NCBI GenBank assembly: GCA_029215795.1
Contig: JARDYH010000002.1
Span: 38,486,001 to 38,550,000 of the forward strand
Direction of reading: 5' to 3'
Length of the DNA: 64,000 nucleotides
Source of the DNA: Anniella stebbinsi
Lineage: Eukaryota; Chordata; Lepidosauria; Squamata; Anniellidae
The position numbers and the translations under genes are program-made. The notes below the pieces were generated by a model, which was given only the letters and a program-made list of their open reading frames with translations, was not told the DNA's origin and searched no databases. Shown here one piece after another: positions 33,579 through 45,010 of the stretch. Positions within the stretch are counted from its first letter, which is position 1, and each line of letters starts with the position of its first letter.

Positions 33579-34655
33579 CTGGATGAGAAGACAGAGTTAT
33601 GCACTAAAAGTTAAAAATAGTTTTATCAAGTCTTAATTCAGTCAATTCAAAGCATCCATGGTTACCAAGCTATTCTAAAAGATTGTGATTACGTATGGGG
33701 TTAAGCACTTTGAAAGTTATGGGCCTGGATGGGACACACACTCTTAATTCAGCTTATTTTGAACTATTCTGAGTAACAGTGCACTGCCTGCTCTGCAAAC
33801 ACCAATGTGTGCTCCCTGCTGACGGGTGGCGCACTAGTCAGGATAGCATCAGTTACTATGTGGAAGTTACTGAAGGGTTTGTACTTTATTGTTAAGCAAG
33901 GAACTGGAGGTTAACGTCAACTTGTCTATTCTTCGCACTGTATCTGAACCCACCGCAAACCCCAGATTGTTGGTATGTTAACAATTTTATCCAACAGCAG
34001 AGATGTGGGTTTAGAAGTTATTCCCACAGAAAAACACTGAATGTATTAGATAAAACATGCACAGGAAGATGAGTCAGTGACCATGAAAGAAACCTGTTTC
34101 AAGATATATCCAGTGAAAAGGAAGCACGTGCAAGAAGCCACATCATCCAAAGGAACACTGTGAACTTTAACATACACACACACACAAATGCACACACACA
34201 CAAAATTTTTCCATTTAAGCATTTAAATAGAGCTGGATTCCTATTGAATTTTGAAGATTAGGTAATATGTTCTTTTAAAAGCTATAGCATTTTTTCATTT
34301 ACATAAAACAAAGCTAACATTCATTAGAATTTGGCATGCCAATTAACAAACAAAAATTGCAGTTTTTACAAACCTGAGAAGATATTCATTAAGCTAAGCA
34401 AATATCAGTACAACTCAATTGCAAAAGTTAGAGCCTGAAAAGAAGAATCGGGTGAGGAAGGGGTTGTAAACATCTAAATCATGACTGATAATACATTCCA
34501 ATTAGAATGCATATCAATTTCCATGTCAAAATATCAATTTCCATGTCAAACACAATATATTTTGATTAAGTTAAATGTCTGTAAGACAAGGAAAGACCAG
34601 ACGGGATGGCAGCAAAATCCAATTCATGTAAAGCAGGGTGTTTTGAAAGATTAAG

Positions 34656-34728
34656 GTTGCAATATTGTGCACACTTAGCTGAAGTCAATGAGACTTACTT
34701 ATGAGAAGACAGGCATAAGATTACACCG
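34656..34728. repeat. Short 'gcaatcctat'-family element
   Basis: gttgcaatattgtgcacact then tgagacttacttatgagaag and cataagattacac; diverged copy of the 15274 family. Confidence 0.5.
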
Positions 34729-34859
34729 CTACAGCATAGCACAGAGTTGAAGGGGGCTTGTATTTTATTTATTTATTTGTTTATTTATTTTATTTGTACC
34801 CTGCCTTTTAAATGATGCTGACACCAGGGGGCTGCCTATATGGCAATGGGTTATAGTCG

Positions 34860-35185
34860 CAATACGCAAAACCCCATGCTTTTGCTGCTGCAAGGTGGCG
34901 GCGGCTAATCCCGACACAGCAGCAAAAGTGCAGAGTTTCCAGCAGCAGGGCCCACCCGCTGCCTGGGTGGATGGCAACCAATCAGGAGTCATCATCCACC
35001 CAGCCACACATCCACCGCGACTCCAGAGTTAGGACAGATGGCAGATGCATCATACTTGCTTTGCGCCGGAGAAAAAAGTCAGCGTAAGTCCTGACTTTTT
35101 TTGCTTCGCAGCATTGTGAGAAAGTCCCGTGATTGATGTGAAGTGGCTGCTGCATCATATAATCAACACAGTGCCACCTCACAGT
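34860..35185 (+). repeat. Palindrome-core repeat copy
   Basis: gggtggatggcaaccaatca, gactccagagttaggacaga, tggcagatgcatcat, gccggagaaaaaagtcagcg before taagtcctgacttttttt, then gtgaagtggctgctgcatca. Confidence 0.65.
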
Positions 35186-36640
35186 CACCCCAGGGCTGTC
35201 GGTGCATATAGACAGCCCCCAGGTGGACCTCACTGGGGAGAGCATTCCATAATTGAGAGCTACCACCAAAAGGGCCCTCTCCCTCATCCTCCAAACGTCA
35301 CTTGGAAGAAGCAGGAGGAGGGTCTTTTATGTTGATTGTAGTGCACAGGTAGGTTCACAGCAGAAGAGGCATTCCATCAAGTATTGTCATTCTGAGCTAT
35401 ATAAGGCTTTATAGGTTAAAACAAGCCCCTTGATTTAGGCTCAGAAATGTATAGGCAACCAGTGTAAGTGAGCCAGGATTTGTGTTATATGCCCAGATCT
35501 TCTGCTCCACATTATCAATCTGACCACCCCATTTTTGACAAGCTACAATTTCTGAAATATCTTCAAAGGCAGCCCCATGTAGAGCACATAGCAGTGATCC
35601 CACCTGGAGGTTACTAGAGCATGGATTATTGAAACCAGGTTATCCCTGTTCAGATAGTGGCATAGCTGGGCCACCACCAGAAGGCACTTCATGCAAATAT
35701 CCATCCAGTCACAGAAGACTCATGTGCTTAATAGCATCTTGATCTTGTCTGGATTTAACTTTAGTGTACTAGCACAGCTATAGCCTCACCTGATGGAAAT
35801 GAAAAGGAGAAATAGAGCCACATCTCATCAGCATACTGATGACAATGTACTCCAAAACTCTGGATGAACTATTCAGTGGCTGCATATAGATACTAAATAA
35901 CATGAAGGACAATGCCACCCTCTGTGGAACCCCATGCTGGAGATTCCACAGGGCCAAGCAATATCCCCCATGAAGGATATCCCCTTCTGGAGCAAACCAT
36001 CCAAACAGGAGTGAAGCCAGCACAATACAGTATCCCTCTCTGCCCAACTTCCAGCTCAGACAGTCACCCCCAGAAGTATACCATGGTCAACGGTGTTGAA
36101 AGACACCAAGAGACAGAAGAATAGAAACTAAGAGTTGGAAGGAACCTCTGGGATCATCTAGTCCAAACCCCTACTCAATGCAGGCACTGCAGAGCAGGGC
36201 ACAGCAACAACATCCAGCCTCTGCTTAAATACCTCCAGTGAAGGAGAACCCACCACCTCCCCTGGCAAGGTTTTCCTGCTGAACAGCTCTCACTGTTAGT
36301 GAGATAGGTAGCACTTCCCCTGTCTCTCTCCTGACATCATACAGGGCGACCATGCCAAAAAGTGCCTTGCCCCCTAAATGAAATGGATCCAGGTAATTAA
36401 TTTCAATCTGGAACTGATTGGCAACCACCCACTCGAGGATCTTGCCTAGTAAAGAAACATTTGTCACCAGCCTAAAGTTGTTAACATATTCTAAAACTAG
36501 GGAGTGTTCCTCTAGGAAATTATTTTTCAGGCAGCATGGGACCACGCCCTTTGGCAAGGGGGTATTAATCACCTCCCTGGCAGTGGTTTCCTCCCAGCCA
36601 ATTTTAACAAGCCATGAGGGCTAAGGTTTCAATACAGGAG
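35165..36640 (-). mobile_element. L2/CR1-clade LINE remnant with reverse-transcriptase motifs
   Basis: Minus-strand frames, broken by stops and frameshifts, contain NNFRLVTNVSLLGKILEWVV (36400..36530), a GVPQ...LF-IYM segment (near 35900) and a degraded YADD-box (CHQYADE-type, near 35840). These are reverse-transcriptase blocks in the expected order for a non-LTR element. The 3' part (35165..35700) is untranslated-like. A CR1 fragment interrupts it at 36122..36300. Not functional. Confidence 0.75.
36122..36300 (-). mobile_element. CR1 3' fragment inserted in the LINE
   Basis: agagttggaaggaacctctg, gatcatctagtccaaacccc and ctctgcttaaatacctccag: reverse of the CR1 3' end. The host LINE resumes after about 36295. 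Confidence 0.8.
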
Positions 36641-37021
36641 TGCTTGAACAATCCTGTCCAAGCACCATGTCAATGTCATTGAGCTGCACCAAATGAAACT
36701 CATCCAACAAAACTGGACAAGTTTGTACAAAAATATGGAAACCAGAGTGATCCATACTGAGGTCCATGCCTGCTCATGTATAGGCCCTCTCAGAGGTTAT
36801 TCCAAAAACAAGTGTATCTTCTTTCCTCTTCTGATTTAGTGGCATCCACGAAGCAGAATTTTCAAATGCTTACAATGGAGATTACATGAAGAAAAAAGTG
36901 AGCATTGAGATTTTGTTTAAGAAAAATAAATCTGAGTTAGAGCTGTTAGTAAACTAGTAAGCTGCTATGACATCTTTCCCTATACATTTTCAATTGATAG
37001 AAGTTTTCTATATGTATACTT

Positions 37022-37862
37022 CTAGGGGCTAATCTACACCTGCAGCCCTTTCGCTATGGAAGAGAGATGCTCCCCTGAATGTTCCCCGCTTCCATGATTG
37101 CCACTCACGGTGGCACCCGTGACTCATCTTTACCACAATTACAGGAGTGCCGTTGCAGAAACATGTGTGCCCCATTATGGCACCTTCGCATATGTATCAG
37201 TAGATGTGGGCAGGGCTAGGCAGATGGCTATGGGGCAGAGGCTTTTTTTTAAATGACTCGTGAGGGATGTGCACAAGCATAGACATGCAGCAACACATTG
37301 TGTGTGTGGGGGTAGAAATTCCATTGAATATGTGCTCCTGTACAGGGCTATGGTTATACTTAAAAAAACCAGAGACACTTGGTGGTAAAACATGCTGATA
37401 CCTATCCAAAACATGTGGCAGGAATGGCAGACATGTCCACTTCCATACATGTCCAGGGCACACCCCTCACAGCTGACTGGCTGTTCGCTGGGCCTAGGGG
37501 CAGATCTACACCAAGCAGGATATACACTTTGAAAATGTTTTGAAAACTGTATATGGAATGTACCCTCAGGCCCAAAGGTTGTCACTACTGCTATGAACCG
37601 TTTTAAGGCAGTAGTGTAGATCCTGCCCAGAACTCGCTGTGAACAGCAACAACCTTGCAAGGGGGGGGGGGGCACACAGCACATGTCCTTCAGAATGGAA
37701 GCGGGAGAGCTGGAAAAACCGTGACAAAAGCAGTCAGGGATATTCCAGTATAACTGAGAGGTGGAGCTGAGATCACCGTGGGAGCAGGTGAATGTCATGT
37801 GCCCCACTAGTGATGACTGCGATACAATCCTGCAATAAATGGCTGGTGTAGACTCCCCCTAG
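37022..37862. mobile_element. hAT-like element with nested MITE
   Basis: Left ctaggggctaatctacacc and right ggtgtagactccccctag form imperfect inverted ends about 840 bp apart. The smaller related element 37497..37629 lies inside, and a poly-G run is at 37662..37672. Confidence 0.55.
37497..37629. mobile_element. MITE, 'tctacaccaagcagg' family
   Basis: ggggcagatctacaccaagc at the left, cagtagtgtagatcctgccc at the right; interior gaaaactgtatatggaatgt. Nested in the 37022..37862 element. Confidence 0.7.
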
Positions 37863-38000
37863 GACAGCCTTCCCCAACCTGGTAACCTCCAAATGTTTTG
37901 GACTACAAATTCAAGCATGCCTGATCATTGATTATGGTGGCTTGGACTCATGAGATTTGAAGTCCAAAACATGTGGAAGCCACCAGTTTGAAGAAGCTGG
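37861..38000. mobile_element. Palindromic MITE, 'ttttggactacaa' family
   Basis: ttccccaacctggtaacctc and aagccaccagtttgaagaag are the inverted ends; tttggactacaaa mirrors gaagtccaaaac. It directly follows the previous element. Confidence 0.75.
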
Positions 38001-38763
38001 CCTATGAGATTAGATGCATAAACACTGCAATGGAAGAAAATGTAGGACTGACTCCAAAACTGTAATAATGTATTGTGTAACTATTTAAACAATATGGCTT
38101 CTCTTCACAATTTAAAGAACATGAATTAGAACTGGAATACCTTATTTGAAACCAGGTTCAGATGTATATCATGGAATAAGTCCTTGTTTCATGCATTAAA
38201 AACATCCTTCAATGTTGTAGTTATCAAAAGGCGTTACAGAACATTTTTGTGCCTATGTACTTCCTCCCCCTAAAGTTATAACATTTTGTAATGTTTGTAC
38301 CGTTGATGTTACTAAATTATATGAAGATTTCTTTTTAAATATATATGTAGATGGATTTTATCCTAAATTAAGCAATACTTAAATCAAGTTTGTATAATTT
38401 CAGCCATAACATTAAGGGTACAAACATTACTAATTAATAGTAATTCCCTAGAGATTGAACATAGCTTTCATCTCTCTACTTATGGTAGTTCAGGAGTTAA
38501 TTTATTTTTGTAAAAAGGAAGCTACTCTGTGTTGGCTGGAAGCTTAAACTGTCACGCCTACTTCTGCATTCATTCTGATGCATCACACCCTTCTCCAGAA
38601 GAGAAAAAGAACAAAATAGCTGTCTCACACAAGTTAGTTCATACCAAATGAGTTCAGCAAGCAGATCTGAAGCTCCAAGCTCCTCTTCACTAAAACGTGG
38701 TTAAGCAGCATTTGGCAAGCAAAAACGCATGTTTTTAAGAACTGAAATTTGATCATTGCCACA

Positions 38764-38827
38764 ATGAAAACCCTGCTCTTACTGACAAGTGGGCTGTTCT
38801 TTCTGTCCTTCTGTTTATGCCAGAAAG
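38764..38827 (+). CDS. F2RL2: F2RL2 exon 1 (start codon and signal peptide)
   Basis: 64 nt: ATG, 21 codons and one leftover G. Encodes MKTLLLLTSGLFFLSFCLCQ then K, a short basic start and a hydrophobic core as in a secretory signal peptide; human PAR3 begins MKALIF. The context is ACAATGA and the donor AAAG|GTAAGA. The leftover G with AC from exon 2 gives Asp. No alternative exon 1 was found between it and exon 2. Confidence 0.9.
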
Positions 38828-39325
38828 GTAAGACATCCGTGTTGTGTCTCAGTACTTTTCTACTTTTATTTTGACAATGATTAGCCAAGTCAAAGTCATA
38901 TAACACAGAATATTAAACGAAATCACAAATAAGGCAGATCTCCTTTTCAGCAATAGTATCTTCAAGGAGATAAAGTATGTAATGTCTTTCATTAGCGACA
39001 CTTGGCTGGCACTATTAACTATTGCAAGTGGAAGAATTTGAAATAGTTACAGAAACTTAACTTTTGGTCATAAGTACTTTGGATATTTAGAAAGTATAAT
39101 GTCTTCCAGCAGTATTTTGTTTTTTGCATAAAACTTCCATACTCATCTGACATTCCTATAACATGTTGCCAATAAACACAATATATCTACTTCCCAATGT
39201 GGTGTGGGTATTAATACAAATCAATCCAGAAGCTCTGTTTAGACAATGAAAAACAATTTAGGTCAAAATATAGGAGATTGAGGAGGACAAACAAGATACT
39301 TGATTACTACTTTATTTGGTACATT

Positions 39326-39450
39326 CAAAATCACAGAGTTTGAAGGGACCTCCGAGGTCATCTAGTCCGACTCCCTTCTCAAAGCAGGGTACAGCTACAG
39401 CATCCCTGTCAGATGGCATCCAGCTCTGCTTAAATACACATTTAAATACA
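39326..39450 (-). mobile_element. CR1 3' fragment
   Basis: agggacctccgaggtcatct, agtccgactcccttctcaaa and cagatggcatccagctctgc: reversed CR1 3' end, same family as 36122. Confidence 0.8.
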
Positions 39451-39944
39451 CACAATAACTTGGCTCTTTTAAAGAAAGGGGGGGGGGGGAAGACCCAGAG
39501 AACCAACTGGGGAGGCCAAGTTCCCTTCAGCCATGTGATAATTTTTTATTGGAAAAGCACTTCACCTGCAAAACTGTTTTTTGTGGTCTGTATGTGCTTG
39601 CTACTTTAACCTCTGTGTAATGAGTAAGCTGTAAGTACCACTGGGCTAAGTTAAGTTACTCCCTAGTAAATGTGGTTAGGACTGCAATCTTAAACAATTA
39701 GAGTTGCATTTAATATGAGAACAGCGACATTTCACTCTCTTTTTTCTAGTACAGCGCCAGTAATTGTGAACCTCCATATCACATCTTTCACAAGGTGGTT
39801 CACATCACAACTTTCTTTAGGTAGGTAGGGGTTTTCTGATCAAATCAGGAACAAGTTGACGAGGATCTTTCTTAATCAGTAGTAGTTCAATTAATATTCC
39901 TCTGTAGTTCAATGTGATATACATAGTTCTTTCCCAAATTTTAG

Positions 39945-40068
39945 CCTCACAGCTTCCTTTTAGGCTGAAAATAAATGACCAGCCCAAGGACGCTCAGTGA
40001 GCTTCATGGCTGAGTGAGACTTTGAACCTGGGTCTCCCCACTCCTAGTCTGGTACTCTAATCAGCACT
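39945..40068 (-). mobile_element. Partial Sauria-type SINE
   Basis: caaggacgctcagtgagctt, catggctgagtgagac and ttgaacctgggtctccc (B-box complement): 5' part of the 29041 family in reverse. Confidence 0.65.
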
Positions 40069-40439
40069 GAAGTGAGTGTTTGTAGATAGCAAGAGCTATT
40101 AACAATTGCTGACAAAATAAGAACAAATTTACTCCAGAAAATTTCAAAAATTTCAAACATACCGAGAGAATAATAAAATAGCAGTGTACCTGTTCCTCCT
40201 AATTGTTTCTAGAGAGCAAATTGAACTTTGATTTCTGTTTTAAGGACTACAAAAACAGTTATCTACATTTTACAGGGGAAAGGCTTGTTCTTGGCAGAAA
40301 TTTTCTCCACCTGTATATAGTCCTTTCTACACAAACACCCTTTAGTTCTACAATGCTCACCACTATTGATGCAGTGTCTGTTGAGGTGCCCAGTGCTTTG
40401 TCTTATCCTGTTTTGTGGGAGCTTGAGGACAAGAGGCTT

Positions 40440-41215
40440 GCATCTGTATGACCCACCACATGCTCTCTCAGCCCTTCATGGCTTATTCAAGATGCCCATG
40501 AGAGATTGATTGGTTGTATCAGGGGAGTGGTGAATGCATCAATACATGATGGTGTGGTCCCTGAATAGGGATATCCTCGGCACAGTGATCCGTGCACTGG
40601 TAACCTCACAGTTAGACTACTGTAGTGTGCTCTACGTGGGGTTGTCCTTTTGCATGGTTCAGAAGCTGCAACTAGGGTAGAATGCAGCAGCTAGGTTGCT
40701 TACTGGGACAGCCAGCTATGCTCACATGAAATCTTTGTTAAAACAACTGTCTGGCTGCCTATTAGCTACTGTGCCATGTTCAGGGTTATGTTATTGCCAT
40801 ACAAAGCCTTAAACAACTTGGGACAAGGATAGCTAGCAGACTGACTTCCCTTAATATCTACCCAGCTGACCTTTAAGATTGTCAGAGGAGGCCTTGATCA
40901 ACATTCCAAAATCAGAAGAATGCCACTACCTTCTCGGTAGTGGCACCTGCCCTTTGGAAAACCCTCCTTCATGCTGTTTGAGAGGCAGAAAATATGCATA
41001 TTTCAAACGTCTCCTGAAAACGCATTTGTTCACCCAAGCTTTCCCCAGCTTGTAATTAAGTTAATTATGCTGCTTCAACTTCCTTGTATTGATCTTATTA
41101 TAATTGGAATTGTTTTTAATGTATTTTTAATGTGATTTTAATGTTTATATGTGAACTGCTGAGAGATTTTATTATATTTAGCAGTATATAAATACCACAA
41201 ATAAATAAAAATAAG
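40440..41215 (+). mobile_element. L2-like LINE 3' end
   Basis: Broken plus-strand frames give the C-terminal phrases typical of L2-clade ORF2: a YC-V-LYVGLSF segment, then VQKLQLG and NAAARLLTGTASYAHMKSLL. A 3' UTR follows with aaacgcatttgttcacccaa and a tail aaataaataaaaataa. Stops and frameshifts mark it as dead. Confidence 0.75.
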
Positions 41216-41514
41216 TGCGTTTGAGTAAAGCTCTGTTTCCATGTTACACTTAATGTTGTGTTATATTTCCCATATTATATTTTTATTATTATTTATTACA
41301 TTTGTATATCGCCCCATAGCCGAACCATCTCTCAATGATTATTCCCATAGCAAAAGCAAATATGGGCAGTACGTTATTGATAGCAAGATTATTTCCAAAT
41401 CTAGACAGTGTTTTTAGAACTGCAGCCTACAATTAGCAAAAATCTCTCCATTTAGTATGACTTAGAGCAGCTTCTGCTTCTCTTAGCCATTGGCATTACT
41501 GAATTTCATCTTTT

Positions 41515-41604
41515 AGGCTGCAATCCTATCCCCATGTCCCTGGCAGTAAGCTCCATTTCACTCAGTAGGACTTAACTCTGTGTAGATAGGTATAGGATTG
41601 TTCT
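41515..41604. mobile_element. Palindromic MITE, 'gcaatcctat' family
   Basis: ggctgcaatcctatccccat at the left and gtagataggtataggattgt at the right are inverted. Confidence 0.7.
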
Positions 41605-41822
41605 GTCAATTACCTATTTCTCTCCAAACATTGTTTTTTCCAAACAGTAGCACTAACTCTTATAATGAGCCTGTTAGACCCAAAGCCCATCAGCCCGCAC
41701 TCTGCAGGTATTAATAGTCTGCTGAAGAACAGACCCTGTAAGGGCATTACTGAGCCCTTTAATTATTCATTTGCCAAGCTAGTTTTCTCTTTGCAATCAC
41801 AGCAATCCCACCATTTGCTCAT

Positions 41823-41823
<1 letters not shown>

Positions 41824-41866
<43 letters not shown>
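41824..41866. repeat. (ATT)n microsatellite
   Basis: About 14 uninterrupted ATT units in F2RL2 intron 1. Confidence 0.95.
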
Positions 41867-42295
41867 TAAAAATTGTCCATAGTGCACTTGCAAAATGAAA
41901 TGAGATTGGCTTTAAAAAAAACAAAAGAAAAGATTAATGGGCAGTTAAAAATATGGAGAAAAGCAATGCAATGCAGGACAACCAATGTTGAAAGGTGGTC
42001 ATCATCAGTGATGTCACCACCTGCCCCACAGATCTCTCCTCCCATCAGGTGCATCAGAATTGTTTTGCCAATCAATGCTGTATAGGCTTGTACTGCAACT
42101 TGTATTTAAAGTTGGGAAAATTGCCACAGATCAAGTCTTTAAAGATTCGAGGACACAAACAATAGTTTTTGCAATAATTTGGCAGTTTTCTGTAATCTCT
42201 ATAATAACTGACTTGCCATTTCAAACAGCATATTCAGGAAATTACTATTGATCTATGTTTTTGAGTCTAAATTTCTTTTTATTTTCAACTTTTAG

Positions 42296-43380
42296 ACAGC
42301 AAATGTGACAACAGCAGCCTAGCCTGTCAAGATGATAAATTAATAACGGACCCTAAGACTTTCCATGGCACTCCACAAGATAAGTATGAGGAGATACCTC
42401 CTTCTGCCATAGAAGGGAGGTCAAACACCAATTGCAACAAAGAAAATAAGTGCTTTGTAGAGACATCCAGTGTCTCAGAACTGCAAGTCGACAACACCAC
42501 AAGGGAGTACCTTACCAGTTCCCTGAGTATGAAACTGATACCAGCTGTATACATTGCTGTTGTTTTAATAGGAGTACCATCAAATGCCATCATTCTATGG
42601 ATGCTGTTTTTCAGAATCAGATCAGTCCGCACTGCTATATTCTACACAAACTTGGCCATCTCAGATTTTCTCTTCTGTCTTATGCTGCTATTCAAAATTA
42701 TATACCACCTCAATGGCAACAACTGGATATTTGGAGAAGCAATGTGCCGCATCACTACTGCCATATTCTATGGCAACCTGTATTGTTCCACACTACTTCT
42801 CACCTGCATCAGCATCAGCCGTTATGTAGCCATTGTTCATCCATTTACTTACAGGAATCTGCCTAAGCGACCCTTAGCAACATTAGCCTGCGGGATAGTA
42901 TGGACAATTGCCTTCTTATACATGTTGCCTCTGGTCATAATGAAGCAAAGCTACAAGCTAAAGCAACTAGGTATATCTACCTGCCACGATGTACATAATA
43001 GCTGTGAAACACTGTCACCCTTCCAACACTATTACTTCATCTCTCTGGCAGTATTTGGATTTGTGATTCCTCTTTGTATAGTTATTTTTTGTTATGTTTC
43101 AATTATTCGAACACTCAAAGCTTACAAACAGAAGTGGCTCTGGTACATCAAAGTCTGTCTCCTTATTCTTAGCATTTTTGCTGTTTGTTATACACCCAGC
43201 AATGTCATATTGATTGCTCATCATGTGAATTCCTACTATTATTCAAAAGACAGTCTATATACTGTTTACCCCATTGCTTTATGTCTAAGTAGTTTAAACA
43301 GTTGTCTTGATCCATTCCTTTACTTCCTGATGTCCAAATCAAAGATAATACCTGTGTTTATCTCACCACGGTTAAAATAG
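42296..43380 (+). CDS. F2RL2: F2RL2 exon 2 (receptor body)
   Basis: Acceptor CTTTTAG at 42289..42295; ends with TAG. The N-terminal exodomain holds LITDPK|TFHGTP (cleavage between K42 and T43, human K|TFRGAP) followed by the acidic hirudin-like YEEIP (52-56). Seven transmembrane segments follow from about residue 101. Landmarks: Asp145 in TM2 (LAISD), Cys172 at TM3, SRY (196-198) for the DRY motif, TCHDVHNSC in extracellular loop 2 with Cys251, and DPFLY (360-364) for NPxxY, as in other PARs. The cytoplasmic tail is short (SKSKIIPVFISPRLK). An N-glycosylation sequon is present at N27 (NSS) and another in DNTT. An internal ATG at 42529 (residue 100) would lose the exodomain and is not the start. 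Identity is firm. Confidence 0.97.
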
Positions 43381-43458
43381 CCCAGGAGGAACAAAATGAC
43401 ACACTTCTTTTTTGTCGTATTTGACAACAGTTGTATATACATGGTTGTACATAATCTT

Positions 43459-43464
43459 AATAAA
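43459..43464 (+). promoter_or_regulatory. F2RL2: F2RL2 polyadenylation signal
   Basis: AATAAA 79 bases after the stop codon, giving a very short predicted 3' UTR. No better signal is seen before it; another may be used further downstream. Confidence 0.6.
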
Positions 43465-44549
43465 ATGCACTATTTATGCTTTGTATTCTTATAATGGCAA
43501 GACTCAACTAATATGTAAGTACTTATGTATTTTAAGGCTGAAAGCTTTAATTAATATTGCTGAGATCAAAGATTAATTAATGGATTTTTTTTTAGCCAAC
43601 TTTGGCTCTACTTGATCACCGTAATAGTGAATGAAAAAGAAAATATTAAATATGGGCTTTCCCTCTAGCAATGAATGACAGTTTACATTGTAAACGATTT
43701 TATAGTTCATTCAATATCTCAGAAAGACATATGGGGTTTTGGTATTATGCAAGTTTATTCAAATATAGCTAATTAATGTTTAATCTGTTCACAGACAGAT
43801 TAATTAACTAAAATTATTTAATTTATTGACCATCCTGACATGTTTCTTTTTAAAATTAAAAAGGCTAGCAACAGAACAGTACTGAGGTTGTTTTTAGAAG
43901 CACCAAAGCACCATTGCCCAAGCAGTGGGTTCTGTGAATGCCATGGAACCAGCAGAGGCAGAAAGGCCTTGTTGGGATACTGCCCATCAATATTCTTTAA
44001 TCTCAAAACATGTCCTCATTTAGACATTACCTTTCAAGTGTGATTCCTACTACCCTGTGAACTGCTGAACTTGTACCTTTGTAGGTATTGCCTGGGATGG
44101 TAACTGCTGGGTTACATGGCCAACTCAGAATAATCCAAAACAATAATTGATATAAAAATCATCATGATTTTGCACTTCCATCATAATACTGCAGTAGAGG
44201 ATAACCACAAACATCTTTCTTCCAGAATTGTGTAGAACTGTGTCTCCCTCAGACCTACATACCCACTGCAGATGCTTTTGGTTGTCCCCTTACCATGTAG
44301 ATTGGTCTCCAAAACTATTAAGTGTTTAGAGCTTTAAACTAAAGTGTCGCTTGTTCTATCCATAAAAGTTGTCCTGTAGACAAAAGTTGAAATTCCTAGA
44401 CAAATATCCCTGGCAGGTTGGGTGGGGAACAATGTTATTATACCATTCAAGCAACACAAACACATTTTAAGTCCTGAAGCCACTTTCCAACGTAGGAACA
44501 AAAGGGTTGCCATATTATTTGTTGTCATGTATAAATGTTTTAGATTTGA

Positions 44550-45010
44550 GGGTTGTTGTTTTTTTAAAAAATCTTGGAATTACATCTCTGGGCTCCCTAT
44601 CACTGGAGATGCAGCAGAGAGAGGGCCTTTTCAGTGGTGGCATCCCAGCTTTGGAATGCTCTCCCAATGCCTATTCAGATGTCTTTCTAATACCAGTTGA
44701 AGAGCATTTTAGGGCACAAACATATGTATGCTTAGACAGAAAAAAAATCTACAACTCCCAGCATGGCTAGCTGGGATATGCTGGGAGTTGTATGACTTTT
44801 TTCATTCTAAATCAGCATAGGATTGCACCCTTATTTTCCCAGGCATTTTTGCTTTTTAACATATATTGTCAAATTTCATTTGGATCTTTTTTTTTAGCTC
44901 ATTTTAAATGTATTTGTTACTTTATGGTGCTTTTAATATTTTATTGCAAACCACACTGATAATGTATTTCAAGGATTTGGTATACATCTAAATAATAAAT
45001 GCGTACTTTA
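44550..45010 (+). repeat. L2-like 3' remnant split by a MITE
   Basis: gagagagggccttttcagtg, ccagctttggaatgctctcc and agagcattttagg before, and ttttaatattttattgcaaa with caaggatttggtatacatct after, the element at 44713..44829. Confidence 0.5.
44713..44829. mobile_element. Foldback MITE, 'tttagacagaaaa' family
   Basis: ggcacaaacatatgtatgct ... tctacaactcccagcatg faces tatgctgggagttgtatgac ... gcataggattgcacc: nearly complete foldback. Confidence 0.75.

Larger units (their letters stand above)
38828..42295 (+). other. F2RL2: F2RL2 intron 1
   Basis: 3468 bp GT-AG intron. It holds a CR1 3' fragment (39326..39450), a partial SINE (39945..40068), an L2-like 3' end (40440..41215), a palindromic element (41515..41604) and an (ATT)n run (41824..41866). 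No further coding exon is seen. Confidence 0.85.
38764..43380 (+). other. F2RL2: F2RL2 gene (protease-activated receptor 3), nested in IQGAP2
   Basis: Two-exon G-protein-coupled receptor gene lying on the strand opposite to IQGAP2, within the intron between W12 and W13. It predicts 382 residues (human 374). In human, PAR3 is cut by thrombin and mainly acts as a co-receptor that presents thrombin to PAR4 or PAR1. The one-intron structure, with the signal peptide in exon 1 and everything else in exon 2, is the usual PAR gene layout. No CpG island or clear TATA box is seen upstream, so the transcription start is not assigned. Confidence 0.95.

Noticed and set aside
37175..37807. 210-codon minus-strand frame
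   Set aside because: Lies inside a MITE-containing repeat, has no family resemblance, odd composition, and no splice context.
42529..43380. F2RL2 starting at the internal ATG (residue 100)
   Set aside because: Would lose the signal peptide and thrombin site; the frame continues upstream to a good splice acceptor that joins exon 1 in phase.
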